Assembly (NCBI GenBank): GCA_021324305.1
Contig: JAJPJI010000037.1
Span: forward strand, 183,257 to 247,256
Length of the DNA: 64,000 bases
Origin: Gammaproteobacteria bacterium
Lineage (GTDB): Bacteria > Pseudomonadota > Gammaproteobacteria > DSM-16500
Direction of reading: 5' to 3'
The position numbers and the translations under genes are program-made. Under the pieces are notes generated by a model. The model saw only the letters and a list, made by a program, of their open reading frames with translations, made no database searches and was not told the DNA's origin. Within the stretch, counting starts at the first letter, position 1. Every line of letters starts with the position of its first letter. This document shows, one piece after another, positions 32,557-41,897 of the stretch.

Positions 32557-32850
32557 ATGTCTCTAACGCCAGAAGACGTCAAAAAAATCGCTCATCTCGC
32601 GCGCCTGAATCTATCAGAAAGCGATATCGCACGTTACACACCCCAGCTGTCTTCCATTTTACAGTTTATCGAACAGTTAAATTCCGCTGACACTTCAAAA
32701 ATTGAGCCGCTCGCACATCCCCTGGACATTTCCCAGCGCCTGCGTCCGGATGCCATTACTGAGCCGGACTTGCGCGATAAATATCAGCGTATCGCACCTC
32801 AAGTTGAAGCAGGCCTTTATCTGGTACCCAAAGTTATTGAAGAGGCATAA
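32557..32850 (+). CDS. gatC: Asp/Glu-tRNA amidotransferase subunit C
   Basis: 97 residues. It begins [21 protein letters not shown] and ends VPKVIEEA, the standard GatC pattern. GatC is a small belt that holds GatA and GatB together in the transamidosome. It is first in gatCAB, with gatA 5 bp downstream. Confidence 0.97.
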   Translation: MSLTPEDVKKIAHLARLNLSESDIARYTPQLSSILQFIEQLNSADTSKIEPLAHPLDISQRLRPDAITEPDLRDKYQRIAPQVEAGLYLVPKVIEEA

Positions 32851-32855
32851 GCATA

Positions 32856-34307
32856 ATGCACCACAAAACCATCGCAGAATTATCAAAAGAATTGGCAGAG
32901 AAAAAAATTTCCAGCATAGAGTTGACCCGGCATTATCTTGACCGTATCCAGCGACTTGATAACAAGCTGAACAGCTTTATTACTGTTACAGAAGAATACG
33001 CCCTCGAGGCAGCCAAAAAGGCCGATGAGTTACGCGCCCAAGGCAAAGCAGGACCTCTCACCGGCATTCCCATTGCACAAAAAGATATCTTTTGTACTGA
33101 CGGAATCAAAACCAGCTGCGGATCTAAAATGCTGGATAATTTCATTGCACCTTACGACGCTACCGTTGTCAAACAACTCAGGGAAGCTGGCACCGTCATG
33201 TTAGGAAAAACCAATATGGACGAATTCGCCATGGGCTCCTCAAATGAAACGAGTTACTATGGACCCGTTAAAAATCCGTGGAATCCCGAATATGTACCAG
33301 GCGGATCCTCAGGCGGATCCGCCGCAGCCGTTGCCGCCAACCTGGTACCTGCTGCAACCGGTACAGACACTGGCGGATCCATACGCCAGCCTGCCGCCTT
33401 ATGCGGTATCACCGGCATTAAACCCACTTACGGACGAGTATCCCGCTATGGCATGATCGCATTCGCCTCCAGTCTGGACCAGGGTGGACCGCTGGCAAAA
33501 ACCGTTGAAGACTGTGCGTTACTGCTCAATGCCATGTCTGGTTTTGATGAACGCGATTCCACGAGTATTAACCAGCCAGTTCCAGACTATACCGCCACAC
33601 TGAATGACCCAATCAGGGGAATACGCATAGGCTTGCCTAAAGAATACTTTACCGGGGGACTGAGCAATGAGGTTGCCAAGGCAATCGAGGCAGCCATTGA
33701 AGAATACAAAAAAATGGGCGCGATTATAGAAGAAATCAGCTTGCCAAACACAGCCCTGTCTGTCGCCGCCTATTATGTGATCGCACCCGCTGAATGCTCT
33801 TCCAACCTGGCGCGCTATGATGGCGTTCGTTATGGCTACCGATGCGAAAATCCAGTGGATTTGCAGGACTTGTACAAGCGCTCACGCAGCGAAGGATTTG
33901 GCAGCGAAGTCAAGCGCCGCATTATGGTCGGCACGTATGTACTGTCCGCCGGATATTACGATGCCTATTATCTTAAAGCACAAAAAGTGCGTCGTCTGAT
34001 ACGCGATGATTTTGTGGAGGCATTCAAAAAAGTGGACGTGATCCTATCGCCGACCGCTCCGACACCCGCATTCAAACTCGGCGAAAAAACCAGCGATCCT
34101 ATCAGCATGTATCTTTCCGATATCTATACAATTGCAGTGAATCTTGCCGGCTTGCCAGGCATTTCCGTTCCAGCCGGATTTGTTAATAACCTGCCAATTG
34201 GCATGCAATTGATCGGCAATTTATTTGGCGAAGCAAAACTGCTAAATATCGCGCACCAATATCAACATGCCACCGACTGGCACAAACGAATTCCGGAGGG
34301 TTATTAA
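32856..34307 (+). CDS. gatA: Asp/Glu-tRNA amidotransferase subunit A
   Basis: 483 residues. It is an amidase-signature glutaminase that releases ammonia from glutamine. The Ser-cisSer-Lys triad is present: Lys in [10 protein letters not shown], and the [13 protein letters not shown] and [14 protein letters not shown] stretches with both serines. The ammonia passes to GatB to convert misacylated Glu-tRNA(Gln) or Asp-tRNA(Asn). Length is normal. It ends one base before gatB. Confidence 0.97.
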   Translation: MHHKTIAELSKELAEKKISSIELTRHYLDRIQRLDNKLNSFITVTEEYALEAAKKADELRAQGKAGPLTGIPIAQKDIFCTDGIKTSCGSKMLDNFIAPYDATVVKQLREAGTVMLGKTNMDEFAMGSSNETSYYGPVKNPWNPEYVPGGSSGGSAAAVAANLVPAATGTDTGGSIRQPAALCGITGIKPTYGRVSRYGMIAFASSLDQGGPLAKTVEDCALLLNAMSGFDERDSTSINQPVPDYTATLNDPIRGIRIGLPKEYFTGGLSNEVAKAIEAAIEEYKKMGAIIEEISLPNTALSVAAYYVIAPAECSSNLARYDGVRYGYRCENPVDLQDLYKRSRSEGFGSEVKRRIMVGTYVLSAGYYDAYYLKAQKVRRLIRDDFVEAFKKVDVILSPTAPTPAFKLGEKTSDPISMYLSDIYTIAVNLAGLPGISVPAGFVNNLPIGMQLIGNLFGEAKLLNIAHQYQHATDWHKRIPEGY

Positions 34308-34308
34308 G

Positions 34309-35745
34309 ATGGAATGGGAAGTAGTGATTGGCCTAGAAGTCCACGCACAATTATCGACCAAAAGTAAAATTTTTTCCGCCGCGTCTACCAGGTTTGGCGC
34401 CGAACCAAACTCGCAAGCCTGTGCGGTTGATCTGGGATTGCCCGGAGTTCTGCCCGTACTCAACAAAGAGGCGGTAGAAATGGCAATCAAGTTCGGTTTG
34501 GGTGCCAACGCTGAAATTGCACGCAAGTCAGTATTTGCGCGCAAGAATTATTTTTACCCCGACTTACCCAAAGGCTACCAAATCAGCCAGTATGAATTGC
34601 CTGTTGTCGGACATGGTTATCTCGATATCCAGTTGGATGAGAATACCTGCAAACGCATTCGTATCACACGCGCGCACCTGGAAGAGGACGCCGGTAAATC
34701 CCTGCATGAAGATTTCCATGGATTAAGCGGTATCGATTTAAATCGTGCGGGCACACCGCTGCTGGAAATCGTATCCGAGCCTGACATGCGCTCAGCAAAA
34801 GAAGCAGTTACCTATCTCAAGACACTGCATTCATTGGTGCGTTATCTCGAAATCTGTGACGGCAACATGCAGGAAGGCTCCTTTCGATGTGATGCCAACG
34901 TATCGGTCCGCCCCAAGGGTGAAACCAAGTTCGGCACGCGCACCGAATTAAAAAACATTAATTCATTCCGCTATGTTGAGCGGGCAATCAATTATGAAGT
35001 TGAACGTCAGATCAATATCATTGAAAACGGCGGCAAGGTTGTTCAGGAAACGCGTTTATATGATCCAAATAAAAATGAAACCCGCTCCATGCGCAGCAAG
35101 GAAGAAGCCAATGATTACCGCTACTTCCCCGATCCAGATTTATTGCCGCTCGTGATTACGGATGAATTGATTGAACAGGTACGCAATGAATTACCTGAGC
35201 TGCCACAACAAAAACGCCAGCGTTTCATGGAGCAATATGGCTTGAGCGCATACGATGCGGGCATTCTGGTCAGCAGCCGGGACATGGCGCAATTCTATGA
35301 AGAAGCAGTCAAGGAATCCGGAAACCAGCCCAAACTGGCTGCCAACTGGATCATCAGTGAATTACTTGGCGTGCTCAATAAGGACGGACTCGAAATCAGC
35401 GAAAGCCCGATTTCTTCCGCTCAGCTCGGCAAACTGGTTCTGCGCATCGCGGATGACACTATCTCAGGCAAAATTGCGAAAACCATTTTCGAGGCCTTGT
35501 GGAACAAGGAAGGTGACGTGGATGAGATCATCGAAAAGCGCGGCCTGAAACAGGTAACAGATGCCGGCGCCATTGAAAAATTAATTGATGAAATCATGGC
35601 TGCCAATCCCCAACAGGTCGCGGATTACCGGGCTGGCAAGGACAAACTCTTTGGCTTCTTCATTGGCCAGGCCATGAAGGCATCCGGCGGCAAATTAAAT
35701 CCTGCGCAATTAAATGAATTGCTAAAGAAGAAACTGCAGGGTTAA
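34309..35745 (+). CDS. gatB: Asp/Glu-tRNA amidotransferase subunit B
   Basis: 478 residues. It starts [20 protein letters not shown]. The kinase-like core contains [19 protein letters not shown] and [10 protein letters not shown], and the C-terminal YqeY-like tRNA-binding domain ends in [14 protein letters not shown]. GatB phosphorylates and amidates the tRNA-bound Glu or Asp. The ATG at 34309 has GGAGG about 9 nt upstream, inside the end of gatA; an upstream start at 34267 overlaps gatA needlessly. Confidence 0.97.
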   Translation: MEWEVVIGLEVHAQLSTKSKIFSAASTRFGAEPNSQACAVDLGLPGVLPVLNKEAVEMAIKFGLGANAEIARKSVFARKNYFYPDLPKGYQISQYELPVVGHGYLDIQLDENTCKRIRITRAHLEEDAGKSLHEDFHGLSGIDLNRAGTPLLEIVSEPDMRSAKEAVTYLKTLHSLVRYLEICDGNMQEGSFRCDANVSVRPKGETKFGTRTELKNINSFRYVERAINYEVERQINIIENGGKVVQETRLYDPNKNETRSMRSKEEANDYRYFPDPDLLPLVITDELIEQVRNELPELPQQKRQRFMEQYGLSAYDAGILVSSRDMAQFYEEAVKESGNQPKLAANWIISELLGVLNKDGLEISESPISSAQLGKLVLRIADDTISGKIAKTIFEALWNKEGDVDEIIEKRGLKQVTDAGAIEKLIDEIMAANPQQVADYRAGKDKLFGFFIGQAMKASGGKLNPAQLNELLKKKLQG

Positions 35746-35748
35746 ACA

Positions 35749-35782
35749 CAGCAGGCCCGGATGTGCTCATCCGGGCCTGCTG
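35749..35782. terminator. perfect hairpin between convergent gatB and the ankyrin gene
   Basis: A 15-bp perfect stem (35749-35763 against 35768-35782) with a TGCT loop, 3 bp after the gatB stop and 10 bp before the stop of the opposing gene. It has no T run on either side. Its place suggests it ends or separates both converging transcripts. Confidence 0.65.
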
Positions 35783-35792
35783 TCACCTTGAA

Positions 35793-37880
35793 TCACATCT
35801 TTAACGGCTGCAAGATTTTACGTTCCTGCAGCACACGCAAACAAGTCTGAACACAGCCCGAGATTTTCTCTTCACTACCCTTGATTGAATACAGGTTTTT
35901 ATTTATGAAAGTCGGTGACGACTTGATAATCTGTGCTTGTACGAGCTCCTGGGCTAGAACATCTTGCACCGCATCACGAGGGATGGGGGATTGAGTTGGC
36001 CAATGGGCGTATAAAGACTCTATCAGTTTCTGCCGCAATCCGGTGAAATCTTTTTTATTATATGATTTGTCCTCAAGCAGCATGTTGAGGATAGTATCAA
36101 CACAGATACCTGCTTCTTTATAACGCTCTTCAATCCGGATGCCCCATTCTCCTATCACCTTCTGGAGTTGCGTTTCAAACTCTGGCGGGACAAGCGACCT
36201 CAGCTTTTTAACCTCTGAGGGATCGAGATCCTTCAATGAAAATTCTTTTGGACTGCCCTTTTCCTTCCATATCACTGTCAGAGCATTATAAATCCTCCGA
36301 TAAGCATCCTTATACTCGGGCGAAAAGAATATCGGATGCTGGGCAAGCGCTTTTGCATCAGCCAGATTCAGACTGGATGGCAGTTTACAATTCTTCATGA
36401 CCTGATCAAACAAGTCGCCTATCAGTATCTGATTGATTATCTTATATTGCAAAACATGGCCTTCATCATACCCTTCTGCCATGTCATAACCTCTTATTTC
36501 ATATCTTTTTGACATCAGAAACTTTAAAATCGCATCTGGTTCTGTCGTCAACACAACCTTTGGCGAATCTACATCTTTTAATGCAACATGTGTGTTAACA
36601 AATTTCCTGAATGGATGCCGCTCAAATGCTGTTTTCACATCTGCATTGAATTGATGTCGCCAAAACTGCACCATTGGCATCCCATGGTTTTCAACCAGGG
36701 ACACCTGGCCATCAATATAATTCATGCCGTAAAGAACAAATGCCTGAGGGATACTAACCAGCCACTCGGGTTCGCTTAAGGTGCCGCTTGGTAATTTCGA
36801 TCTTTCCTCAGCGGAACGATACGCTTCAATTCGCGAGACCAGCAGATCGGAAAGAGGCCGTTCTAACGGATTAAAATTGGTCTGTCTCAAGTATATTTCT
36901 ACCAACCCATTAATAGCCTCTTTATACATCTGCTCTTCTTTTGAATCTTTCACATACGGCTTACAGGCATTCGCATAGGTAATCAGGGCAGCGAGGTGAG
37001 TAAACTCATGGATGATCGTACCCTTGATAACCTTTTTGTCCCTTGCTCCGCCGATACGAAGAATATTGGCATCGATGTCAAAATCACCATGACCACTCGA
37101 CTTGGGTGTTAAATCCGATACCTGGCCTGAATTAGCAACGAAAATTCTGATTGGCATATTGCCCTTGTCACGCCGCTGGACCAGAGAAGCAGCCACAATA
37201 TCCATTACAGGTCGGAATTCAGGATTATCATAGAGCTCATCGATTATTTTCTCAAAATCCTCGCGCAACGCCTTGTGTTCATAGGTAAATGCAGCCTTGA
37301 TGATAGTGGCCGCCGTATGCGGCTTGGAAAAATCCAGATCAAGTTTGGTTTCAGATGCAATAACATCAGGATAGTTTTCATTGAAAAATTGTTCCACATT
37401 CACAGCGGAAGCAGCCAGCGCGATCTGAAACGGTGAAAACCCCCTCTCATCTTTTTCATAAATCAGTTCGTTATTTATTTGCAGCAGATGCTTGACCACA
37501 TCCAGATTGTGCGCATAGATTGCATCATGGAAGAGATACACAATATTACGTTTGTCGCTATTCAACAGCGCCTTTAAATATGGCAGGTAATCAGAAAATG
37601 TTTTCCCGTAAAGGGATCGGGAAAAAAGCTGCACACACGTCTTGTTTTTCTTGTTTTTTATATTCAGCTTGAGCTCTTTGTTTTGAAGCATCTTATCGAG
37701 TATGTCCAGGTATGCTTTTGATTTGACAGGATCGATTGTTTCCTCCAGCTTCTTGAGTATCAGATGTAATGGCGTATTACCATCCTCGTTCTGCTTGTTG
37801 ATTAACCGTTTGTCCTTGTCGAGCAGCTTGATCACCACATCAAGCTCTTCCCTCATGATGGCATCATGAATTTCACTCAT
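35793..37880 (-). CDS. ankyrin-repeat protein with HEFTH zinc-protease motif, effector-like
   Basis: 695 residues. The N-terminal 175 residues hold ankyrin-like repeats (NEDGNTPLHLILKKL; DERGFSPFQIALAA). The middle has KGTIIHEFTHLAALITY, with H291, E292 and H295 as a zincin HExxH. Glu372 in EPEWLVSIPQAF is a candidate third zinc ligand, making it gluzincin-like. The preceding strand NILRIGGARD fits the edge strand of a metallopeptidase domain. The C-terminal 250 residues are mostly helical. There is no signal peptide. AGGAG lies 6 nt before the ATG. Ankyrin repeats joined to an enzyme domain are frequent in Dot/Icm effectors. Activity and substrate are unknown. Confidence 0.7.
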   Translation of the reverse strand: MSEIHDAIMREELDVVIKLLDKDKRLINKQNEDGNTPLHLILKKLEETIDPVKSKAYLDILDKMLQNKELKLNIKNKKNKTCVQLFSRSLYGKTFSDYLPYLKALLNSDKRNIVYLFHDAIYAHNLDVVKHLLQINNELIYEKDERGFSPFQIALAASAVNVEQFFNENYPDVIASETKLDLDFSKPHTAATIIKAAFTYEHKALREDFEKIIDELYDNPEFRPVMDIVAASLVQRRDKGNMPIRIFVANSGQVSDLTPKSSGHGDFDIDANILRIGGARDKKVIKGTIIHEFTHLAALITYANACKPYVKDSKEEQMYKEAINGLVEIYLRQTNFNPLERPLSDLLVSRIEAYRSAEERSKLPSGTLSEPEWLVSIPQAFVLYGMNYIDGQVSLVENHGMPMVQFWRHQFNADVKTAFERHPFRKFVNTHVALKDVDSPKVVLTTEPDAILKFLMSKRYEIRGYDMAEGYDEGHVLQYKIINQILIGDLFDQVMKNCKLPSSLNLADAKALAQHPIFFSPEYKDAYRRIYNALTVIWKEKGSPKEFSLKDLDPSEVKKLRSLVPPEFETQLQKVIGEWGIRIEERYKEAGICVDTILNMLLEDKSYNKKDFTGLRQKLIESLYAHWPTQSPIPRDAVQDVLAQELVQAQIIKSSPTFINKNLYSIKGSEEKISGCVQTCLRVLQERKILQPLKM

Positions 37881-37961
37881 CCCCAGCTCCTCTTATGGTT
37901 ATAAAGTCTGACAATAACTCTGGCCACTTGCTGGCTCTTGCTTTCCAGAGCCGCGACATAT

Positions 37962-38288
37962 TCACTTTGCGCCATGAATTTTACGTTCCCATTCCTTATA
38001 TGCTGCACGTATCTGATCTGGTGTAGCATCCTTGCTCACTATTAATGCGGTATATTTATCTTTAACATCCGGATTTGTTTCTGATGCAGTAGTATCGATA
38101 TTTGGACCCGCTTTTTCTTCTTGCTGTGCAGTTGAATCCATACCAGAAGTCGATTGTTGATCCTGTAAAGTTGTTATTGGTACGACATGTGATGCCCCCT
38201 TGATATCGGGGCCAGTGTTCTGATCTGTCATTTTTTCTTCGACAGGCGATGTGTCTGTTTGACTGCCAGGATTTGGCTCAGGCATCAT
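37962..38288 (-). CDS. small protein ending in an incomplete J-domain
   Basis: 108 residues from the ATG at 38288 (a GTG at 38312 is an alternative). The first 75 residues are Thr/Gln/Pro-rich and look disordered. The last 30 residues, DKYTALIVSKDATPDQIRAAYKEW and following, follow helices I and II of a DnaJ J-domain closely. The protein then stops at RKIHGAK, where a J-domain has KYHPDK, so the HPD motif and helices III-IV are lacking. It could bind like a J-domain without stimulating Hsp70, or be a decayed gene. It lies 81 bp upstream of the ankyrin-HExxH gene, on the same strand. Confidence 0.55.
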   Translation of the reverse strand: MMPEPNPGSQTDTSPVEEKMTDQNTGPDIKGASHVVPITTLQDQQSTSGMDSTAQQEEKAGPNIDTTASETNPDVKDKYTALIVSKDATPDQIRAAYKEWERKIHGAK

Positions 38289-38312
38289 ATTTTCCTCGCA
38301 TTCGTCATTCAC

Positions 38313-38758
38313 CTATCCTGATTTCTCACTGATCTCCTTTATCAGACAGCTCAAATTCTTCACCTTCCTTTCGAATAGGAAGCCATAGTCTTTCTCTCTT
38401 AATTTCACTTTTTAAGTATAGCATTTGAGCTACCTGATATACGGTCAGCACCAGTCTTCTCAGACTATGCACAAACATGCCTTAAGAAATTGTTTAGACT
38501 GGAATATTTCTGCCGCCACAACCATCTTTACAAGCTATATGATCAAAGCGGCCAGTTATCTGACGCATGTATCTCCGCTTGCAAGATCGAAACAAGAAAT
38601 TGGTTAAGTATTGACTAATTGAATCCCAGCAATCAAAATACCAGCATAATTAATCAAATAACTGAAGCACAAGACGCAAACTCCGTATTATTTCACTTGT
38701 TTCTACATATATAACTGGGTTCATAGTCAATAAAACAAAAAATGCGAGGAAGTGTTAG
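38313..38758. other. noncoding region upstream of the glycan operon
   Basis: About 450 bp, AT-rich, between divergent genes. A 60-codon open frame at 38425-38607 has no ribosome site and no recognisable composition, so I do not call it. A strong ribosome site, GAGGA at 38746-38750, serves the first operon gene. No clear promoter pair was found. Confidence 0.5.
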
Positions 38759-39514
38759 ATGATCAATATCGTAATCCCCATGGCGGGGTTAGGCAGCCGT
38801 TTTGCAAAAGCTGGTTATCAAGATCCCAAACCTCTCATTCAGGTGAAAGGCGTTCCCATGATCAAGCTGGTCATAGAAAACCTGCGCCCCGAAACGCCGC
38901 ATCGTTTTATTTTCATTTGCCAGCGTGCGCATGTTGAAGCTTATGATCTTGCAAGCAAATTATCCCAGTGGGCGCCAGGATCGGCACTCGTTCAACTTGA
39001 CGGCGTCACCGAAGGCGCTGCATGCACTGTGCTTGCCGCGCAGTCATACATAGATAACGATTCTCCCCTGATGATTGCAAACAGCGATCAATATATTGAC
39101 GCAGATATCAACCTGTATCTGCGCCAGATGGAAACACAGCGTCTGGACGGCCTCATCATGACCATGGGCGCCAACGATCCCAAATGGTCTTTTGTGGGGT
39201 TGAATGAAGATGGATTAGTGACTCGCGTCGTTGAAAAAGAAGTCATTTCTGACGAAGCCACCGTGGGCATATATAATTTCCGCCACGGAAAAGATTTTGT
39301 CCGGGGCGCAAAAAACATGATCGCGCAAGACCAGCGCGTGAATGGCGAGTTTTATGTCGCACCTGTTTACAACACTTGCATCAGAGAGGGTGCTCGCATC
39401 GGCATCTGGAATATTGGCAAGGAAGCCGATGGCATGTATGGTTTGGGCACACCAGCTGACCTCGATTTGTTTTTATCCTTACCGGTTTCACAACGCGCGG
39501 AGACAATCGCATGA
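38759..39514 (+). CDS. sugar/alcohol-phosphate nucleotidyltransferase (intact)
   Basis: 251 residues, GT-A-type nucleotidyltransferase fold. The N-terminal nucleotide loop reads MAGLGSRFAKAGYQDPKPLI, with the GxGSR and PK signature complete. The second metal-site strand is LMIANSDQYID. ATVGIYNFRHG and DGMYGLGTPADLDLF are typical of capsule/LPS-cluster family members. It should join a phosphorylated precursor to CTP, UTP or dTTP; the substrate is unknown. It is first in an eight-gene run. Its stop overlaps the next start (ATGA). Confidence 0.8.
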   Translation: MINIVIPMAGLGSRFAKAGYQDPKPLIQVKGVPMIKLVIENLRPETPHRFIFICQRAHVEAYDLASKLSQWAPGSALVQLDGVTEGAACTVLAAQSYIDNDSPLMIANSDQYIDADINLYLRQMETQRLDGLIMTMGANDPKWSFVGLNEDGLVTRVVEKEVISDEATVGIYNFRHGKDFVRGAKNMIAQDQRVNGEFYVAPVYNTCIREGARIGIWNIGKEADGMYGLGTPADLDLFLSLPVSQRAETIA

Positions 39515-40140
39515 TTGTCATCAGCCATCGCGGATACTGGAAACAGCCAGCTGAAAAAAATTCGGTAGAAGCGTTTTCTCGTTCTTTCAATCTCGGACTG
39601 GGAACCGAAACAGATATTCGCGATCATTGCTGCGACCTGGTCATTTCCCATGATATGCCTGCTGGCAATGAAATCTCCCTGGTTAAATTCCTTGATTTAC
39701 TACAAGATCAGTCACTTCCACTCGCGCTTAATATCAAGGCAGACGGTCTCGCTGAAAAAATCAAATCTGTCATGACTCATTATGATCGTGACAACTGGTT
39801 TGTTTTCGATATGTCCATTCCCGACATGCGTGCACATCTTGCCTGCGGCAATCCGGTCTATGCGCGTGTCAGTGAGATTGAACCGGAGCCTGTCTGTTTT
39901 GATGAAATCACCGGCATATGGCTGGATGCTTTTTATTATGATGACTGGCGGCTGGAGCGTATCGGACCATGGCTTGCACAAGGGAAGCGTGTATGCCTTG
40001 TATCACCAGAGCTGCATGGACGAGACCATCAACCCCTTTGGAAAAACTTGCGCGAAACCGGTTTTATTCGTGATCCACATCTGATGCTATGCACCGATCA
40101 CCCTGAGGACGCGCAACAATATTTCGGAAACATACCATGA
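39511..40140 (+). CDS. glycerophosphodiester phosphodiesterase-like protein
   Basis: 209 residues, shorter than usual GDPD enzymes (about 240-330). The GDPD signature is recognisable: ISHRGYW at the N-terminus (catalytic HR), KNSVEAFSRSF in place of PENT, TETDIRD for metal binding, and VISHDMP with the second catalytic His. The remaining TIM barrel is compact. Its place between two nucleotidyltransferases suggests it acts on a phosphodiester precursor or product of the glycan pathway, rather than on phospholipid turnover. Both ends overlap neighbouring genes by four bases. Confidence 0.75.
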   Translation: MIVISHRGYWKQPAEKNSVEAFSRSFNLGLGTETDIRDHCCDLVISHDMPAGNEISLVKFLDLLQDQSLPLALNIKADGLAEKIKSVMTHYDRDNWFVFDMSIPDMRAHLACGNPVYARVSEIEPEPVCFDEITGIWLDAFYYDDWRLERIGPWLAQGKRVCLVSPELHGRDHQPLWKNLRETGFIRDPHLMLCTDHPEDAQQYFGNIP

Positions 40141-40763
40141 TTAAAGCCGTTATTTTTGACATGGACGGCGTATTAATAGATGCCAAGGACTGGCATTATG
40201 AGGCACTCAATCGCGCATTGCGCCTGTTCGGTTATGAAATCAGCCGTTATGATCATTTGACAACGTATGATGGATTGCCAACCAGTAAAAAGCTCGAGAT
40301 GCTCAGCGTACAAAATGGCCTGCCCAAAAAACTGCATCGCTTTATCAATGAAATGAAGCAGCAATATACCACTGAACTGGTCCGTTCACTGTGCCGGCCG
40401 CGCTTCAAGCATGAATATGCATTATCGAAGCTGAAAGCCGCCGGCTATCATCTGGCCGTCGCTTCAAACTCAATCCGCAACACGGTTGAATTGATGATGG
40501 ATAATGCGCGTCTCAAAGCATATCTTGATTTCATGCTTTCAAATGAAGATGTTGAACAACCCAAACCATCGCCGGATATTTACCTGAAAGCCATAAAAAA
40601 ACTGGGCCTGACACCCAAAGAGTGTTTGATCGTTGAGGATAATGAGCATGGCATACGCGCAGCAACGGCTTCAGGCGCGCATCTTCTGGTGGTCAGAACC
40701 GTTGATGAGGTGAATTATAACAATCTGATTCGACGAATTGATGAGTGCAATAACGAGGTTTAA
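40137..40763 (+). CDS. HAD-superfamily phosphatase or phosphomutase (beta-PGM-like)
   Basis: 208 residues. Motif I is VIFDMDGVLID, the cap is helical as in beta-phosphoglucomutase and phosphoglycolate phosphatase relatives, motif II is VASNS, the conserved Lys lies in EQPKPSPDIY, and motif IV is IVEDNEHGI. It probably dephosphorylates or isomerises a sugar phosphate feeding the adjacent nucleotidyltransferases. ATGA overlap with the preceding gene. Confidence 0.8.
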   Translation: MIKAVIFDMDGVLIDAKDWHYEALNRALRLFGYEISRYDHLTTYDGLPTSKKLEMLSVQNGLPKKLHRFINEMKQQYTTELVRSLCRPRFKHEYALSKLKAAGYHLAVASNSIRNTVELMMDNARLKAYLDFMLSNEDVEQPKPSPDIYLKAIKKLGLTPKECLIVEDNEHGIRAATASGAHLLVVRTVDEVNYNNLIRRIDECNNEV

Positions 40764-40766
40764 ATC

Positions 40767-41501
40767 ATGAATATTCTGATCCTGGGTGCAGGAGAAAATG
40801 AGACAACGTTAAATGACAGCGGCTACCCGTTTTATTTGACAGAACTGGAAGGCATTCCCCTGATCGAGCGGCTGGTAACCCAGTGCCAATCCATCAAGCA
40901 TCCCAAATTTCATTTCGCCATACCTGAAAATGAAATAAAACAATGGCGCCTGGACAGTGTCATCAAGCAATTGACTCCCGAAGGTCATCTCATTCACGTC
41001 AAGAGCAACACGGCTGGCGCGGCTTGCACAGCGCTGCTCGCAATTGAACACATTGATACGAATGAATCCTTACTCATTCTCAATATGAATGACATGATAC
41101 AGGTCAATTTTGCCGAAGTAATAAACGACTTCGAATCCCGGCAATTAGACGCGGGCACTATCGTCTTTCATTCCATTCATCCCCGCTACTCCTATGTCTC
41201 GCTCGATCAAGACAACCTGGTCATCGAGGCTGCGGAAAAAAATCCAATCAGTCAGCACGCTACCGCTGGATTTTACTGGTTTGCACGCGGAAATGATTTT
41301 ATCAGCGCAACACGCTCGATGATCACAAAAGACGGGCATGTGGACGGTCACTTTTATATTTGCCCGGTAATGAACGAATTGATTCTGGCACACGCCAAAA
41401 TAGGCGTCCATTTTATTGATAATCAGCATTATCATCCGCTGAAAACCATGCGTCAGATCCAGCATTTTGAATCCGTCCTTGAAGCAGGAAGATACTCATG
41501 A
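40767..41501 (+). CDS. nucleotidyltransferase-like protein with degenerate nucleotide loop
   Basis: 244 residues, clearly a paralogue of the first gene of the operon: GAACTALLAIEHID parallels GAACTVLAAQSYID, and ATAGFYWFARGNDF parallels ATVGIYNFRHGKDF. The nucleotide-binding loop is altered, however. GAGENETTLNDSGYPFYLT stands where the paralogue has GLGSRFAKAGYQDPKPLI, so the Arg and the PK lysine are lost. It may be a catalytically dead partner subunit or use another substrate. It lies 3 bp after the HAD gene and overlaps the cupin gene (ATGA). Confidence 0.72.
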   Translation: MNILILGAGENETTLNDSGYPFYLTELEGIPLIERLVTQCQSIKHPKFHFAIPENEIKQWRLDSVIKQLTPEGHLIHVKSNTAGAACTALLAIEHIDTNESLLILNMNDMIQVNFAEVINDFESRQLDAGTIVFHSIHPRYSYVSLDQDNLVIEAAEKNPISQHATAGFYWFARGNDFISATRSMITKDGHVDGHFYICPVMNELILAHAKIGVHFIDNQHYHPLKTMRQIQHFESVLEAGRYS

Positions 41502-41818
41502 AGCATGCCCGCCTTGAAAACATGACCAAAGGTTGGTTCGTCGGCGCATTTGAGCCGACCTTGTTACACACACAGGATTGCGAAGTCGCTGTCAAAAAAT
41601 ATCAAAAGGGCGATCATGAAGCTGCGCATTATCATCGAGTTGCCACTGAAATCACAGTGATTATATCAGGTCACGTGCGTATGGCTGGCGGCGAATGGCA
41701 CGCCGGCGATATCATTCTTCTTGAACCAGGAGAAGCATCCGATTTCGAAGCCTTGAGTGACACTGTCACTGTGGTTGTCAAACATCCCGGAGCCTTGAAT
41801 GATAAATATCTGGTGTAA
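41498..41818 (+). CDS. small cupin-fold protein
   Basis: 106 residues, a single cupin barrel. Motif 1 is around HYHRVATEITVIISG, with His residues and Glu for a metal, and motif 2 is around GDIILLEPGEASDF. Small cupins in surface-glycan loci act as sugar-nucleotide epimerases or isomerases, or as sensors. No specific activity can be assigned. ATGA overlap with the preceding gene; a 79-bp gap follows. Confidence 0.75.
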   Translation: MKHARLENMTKGWFVGAFEPTLLHTQDCEVAVKKYQKGDHEAAHYHRVATEITVIISGHVRMAGGEWHAGDIILLEPGEASDFEALSDTVTVVVKHPGALNDKYLV

Positions 41819-41897
41819 GAAACAAGAACAAAGATACTGAAATAAATCCCGTATCCACCCATGAAATTGAGAAAACAGATATACCAGAACATGATTT

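Noticed and set aside
38425..38607. 60-codon open frame upstream of the glycan operon
   Set aside because: No ribosome site, no hydrophobic or domain pattern, and an AT-rich intergenic setting.
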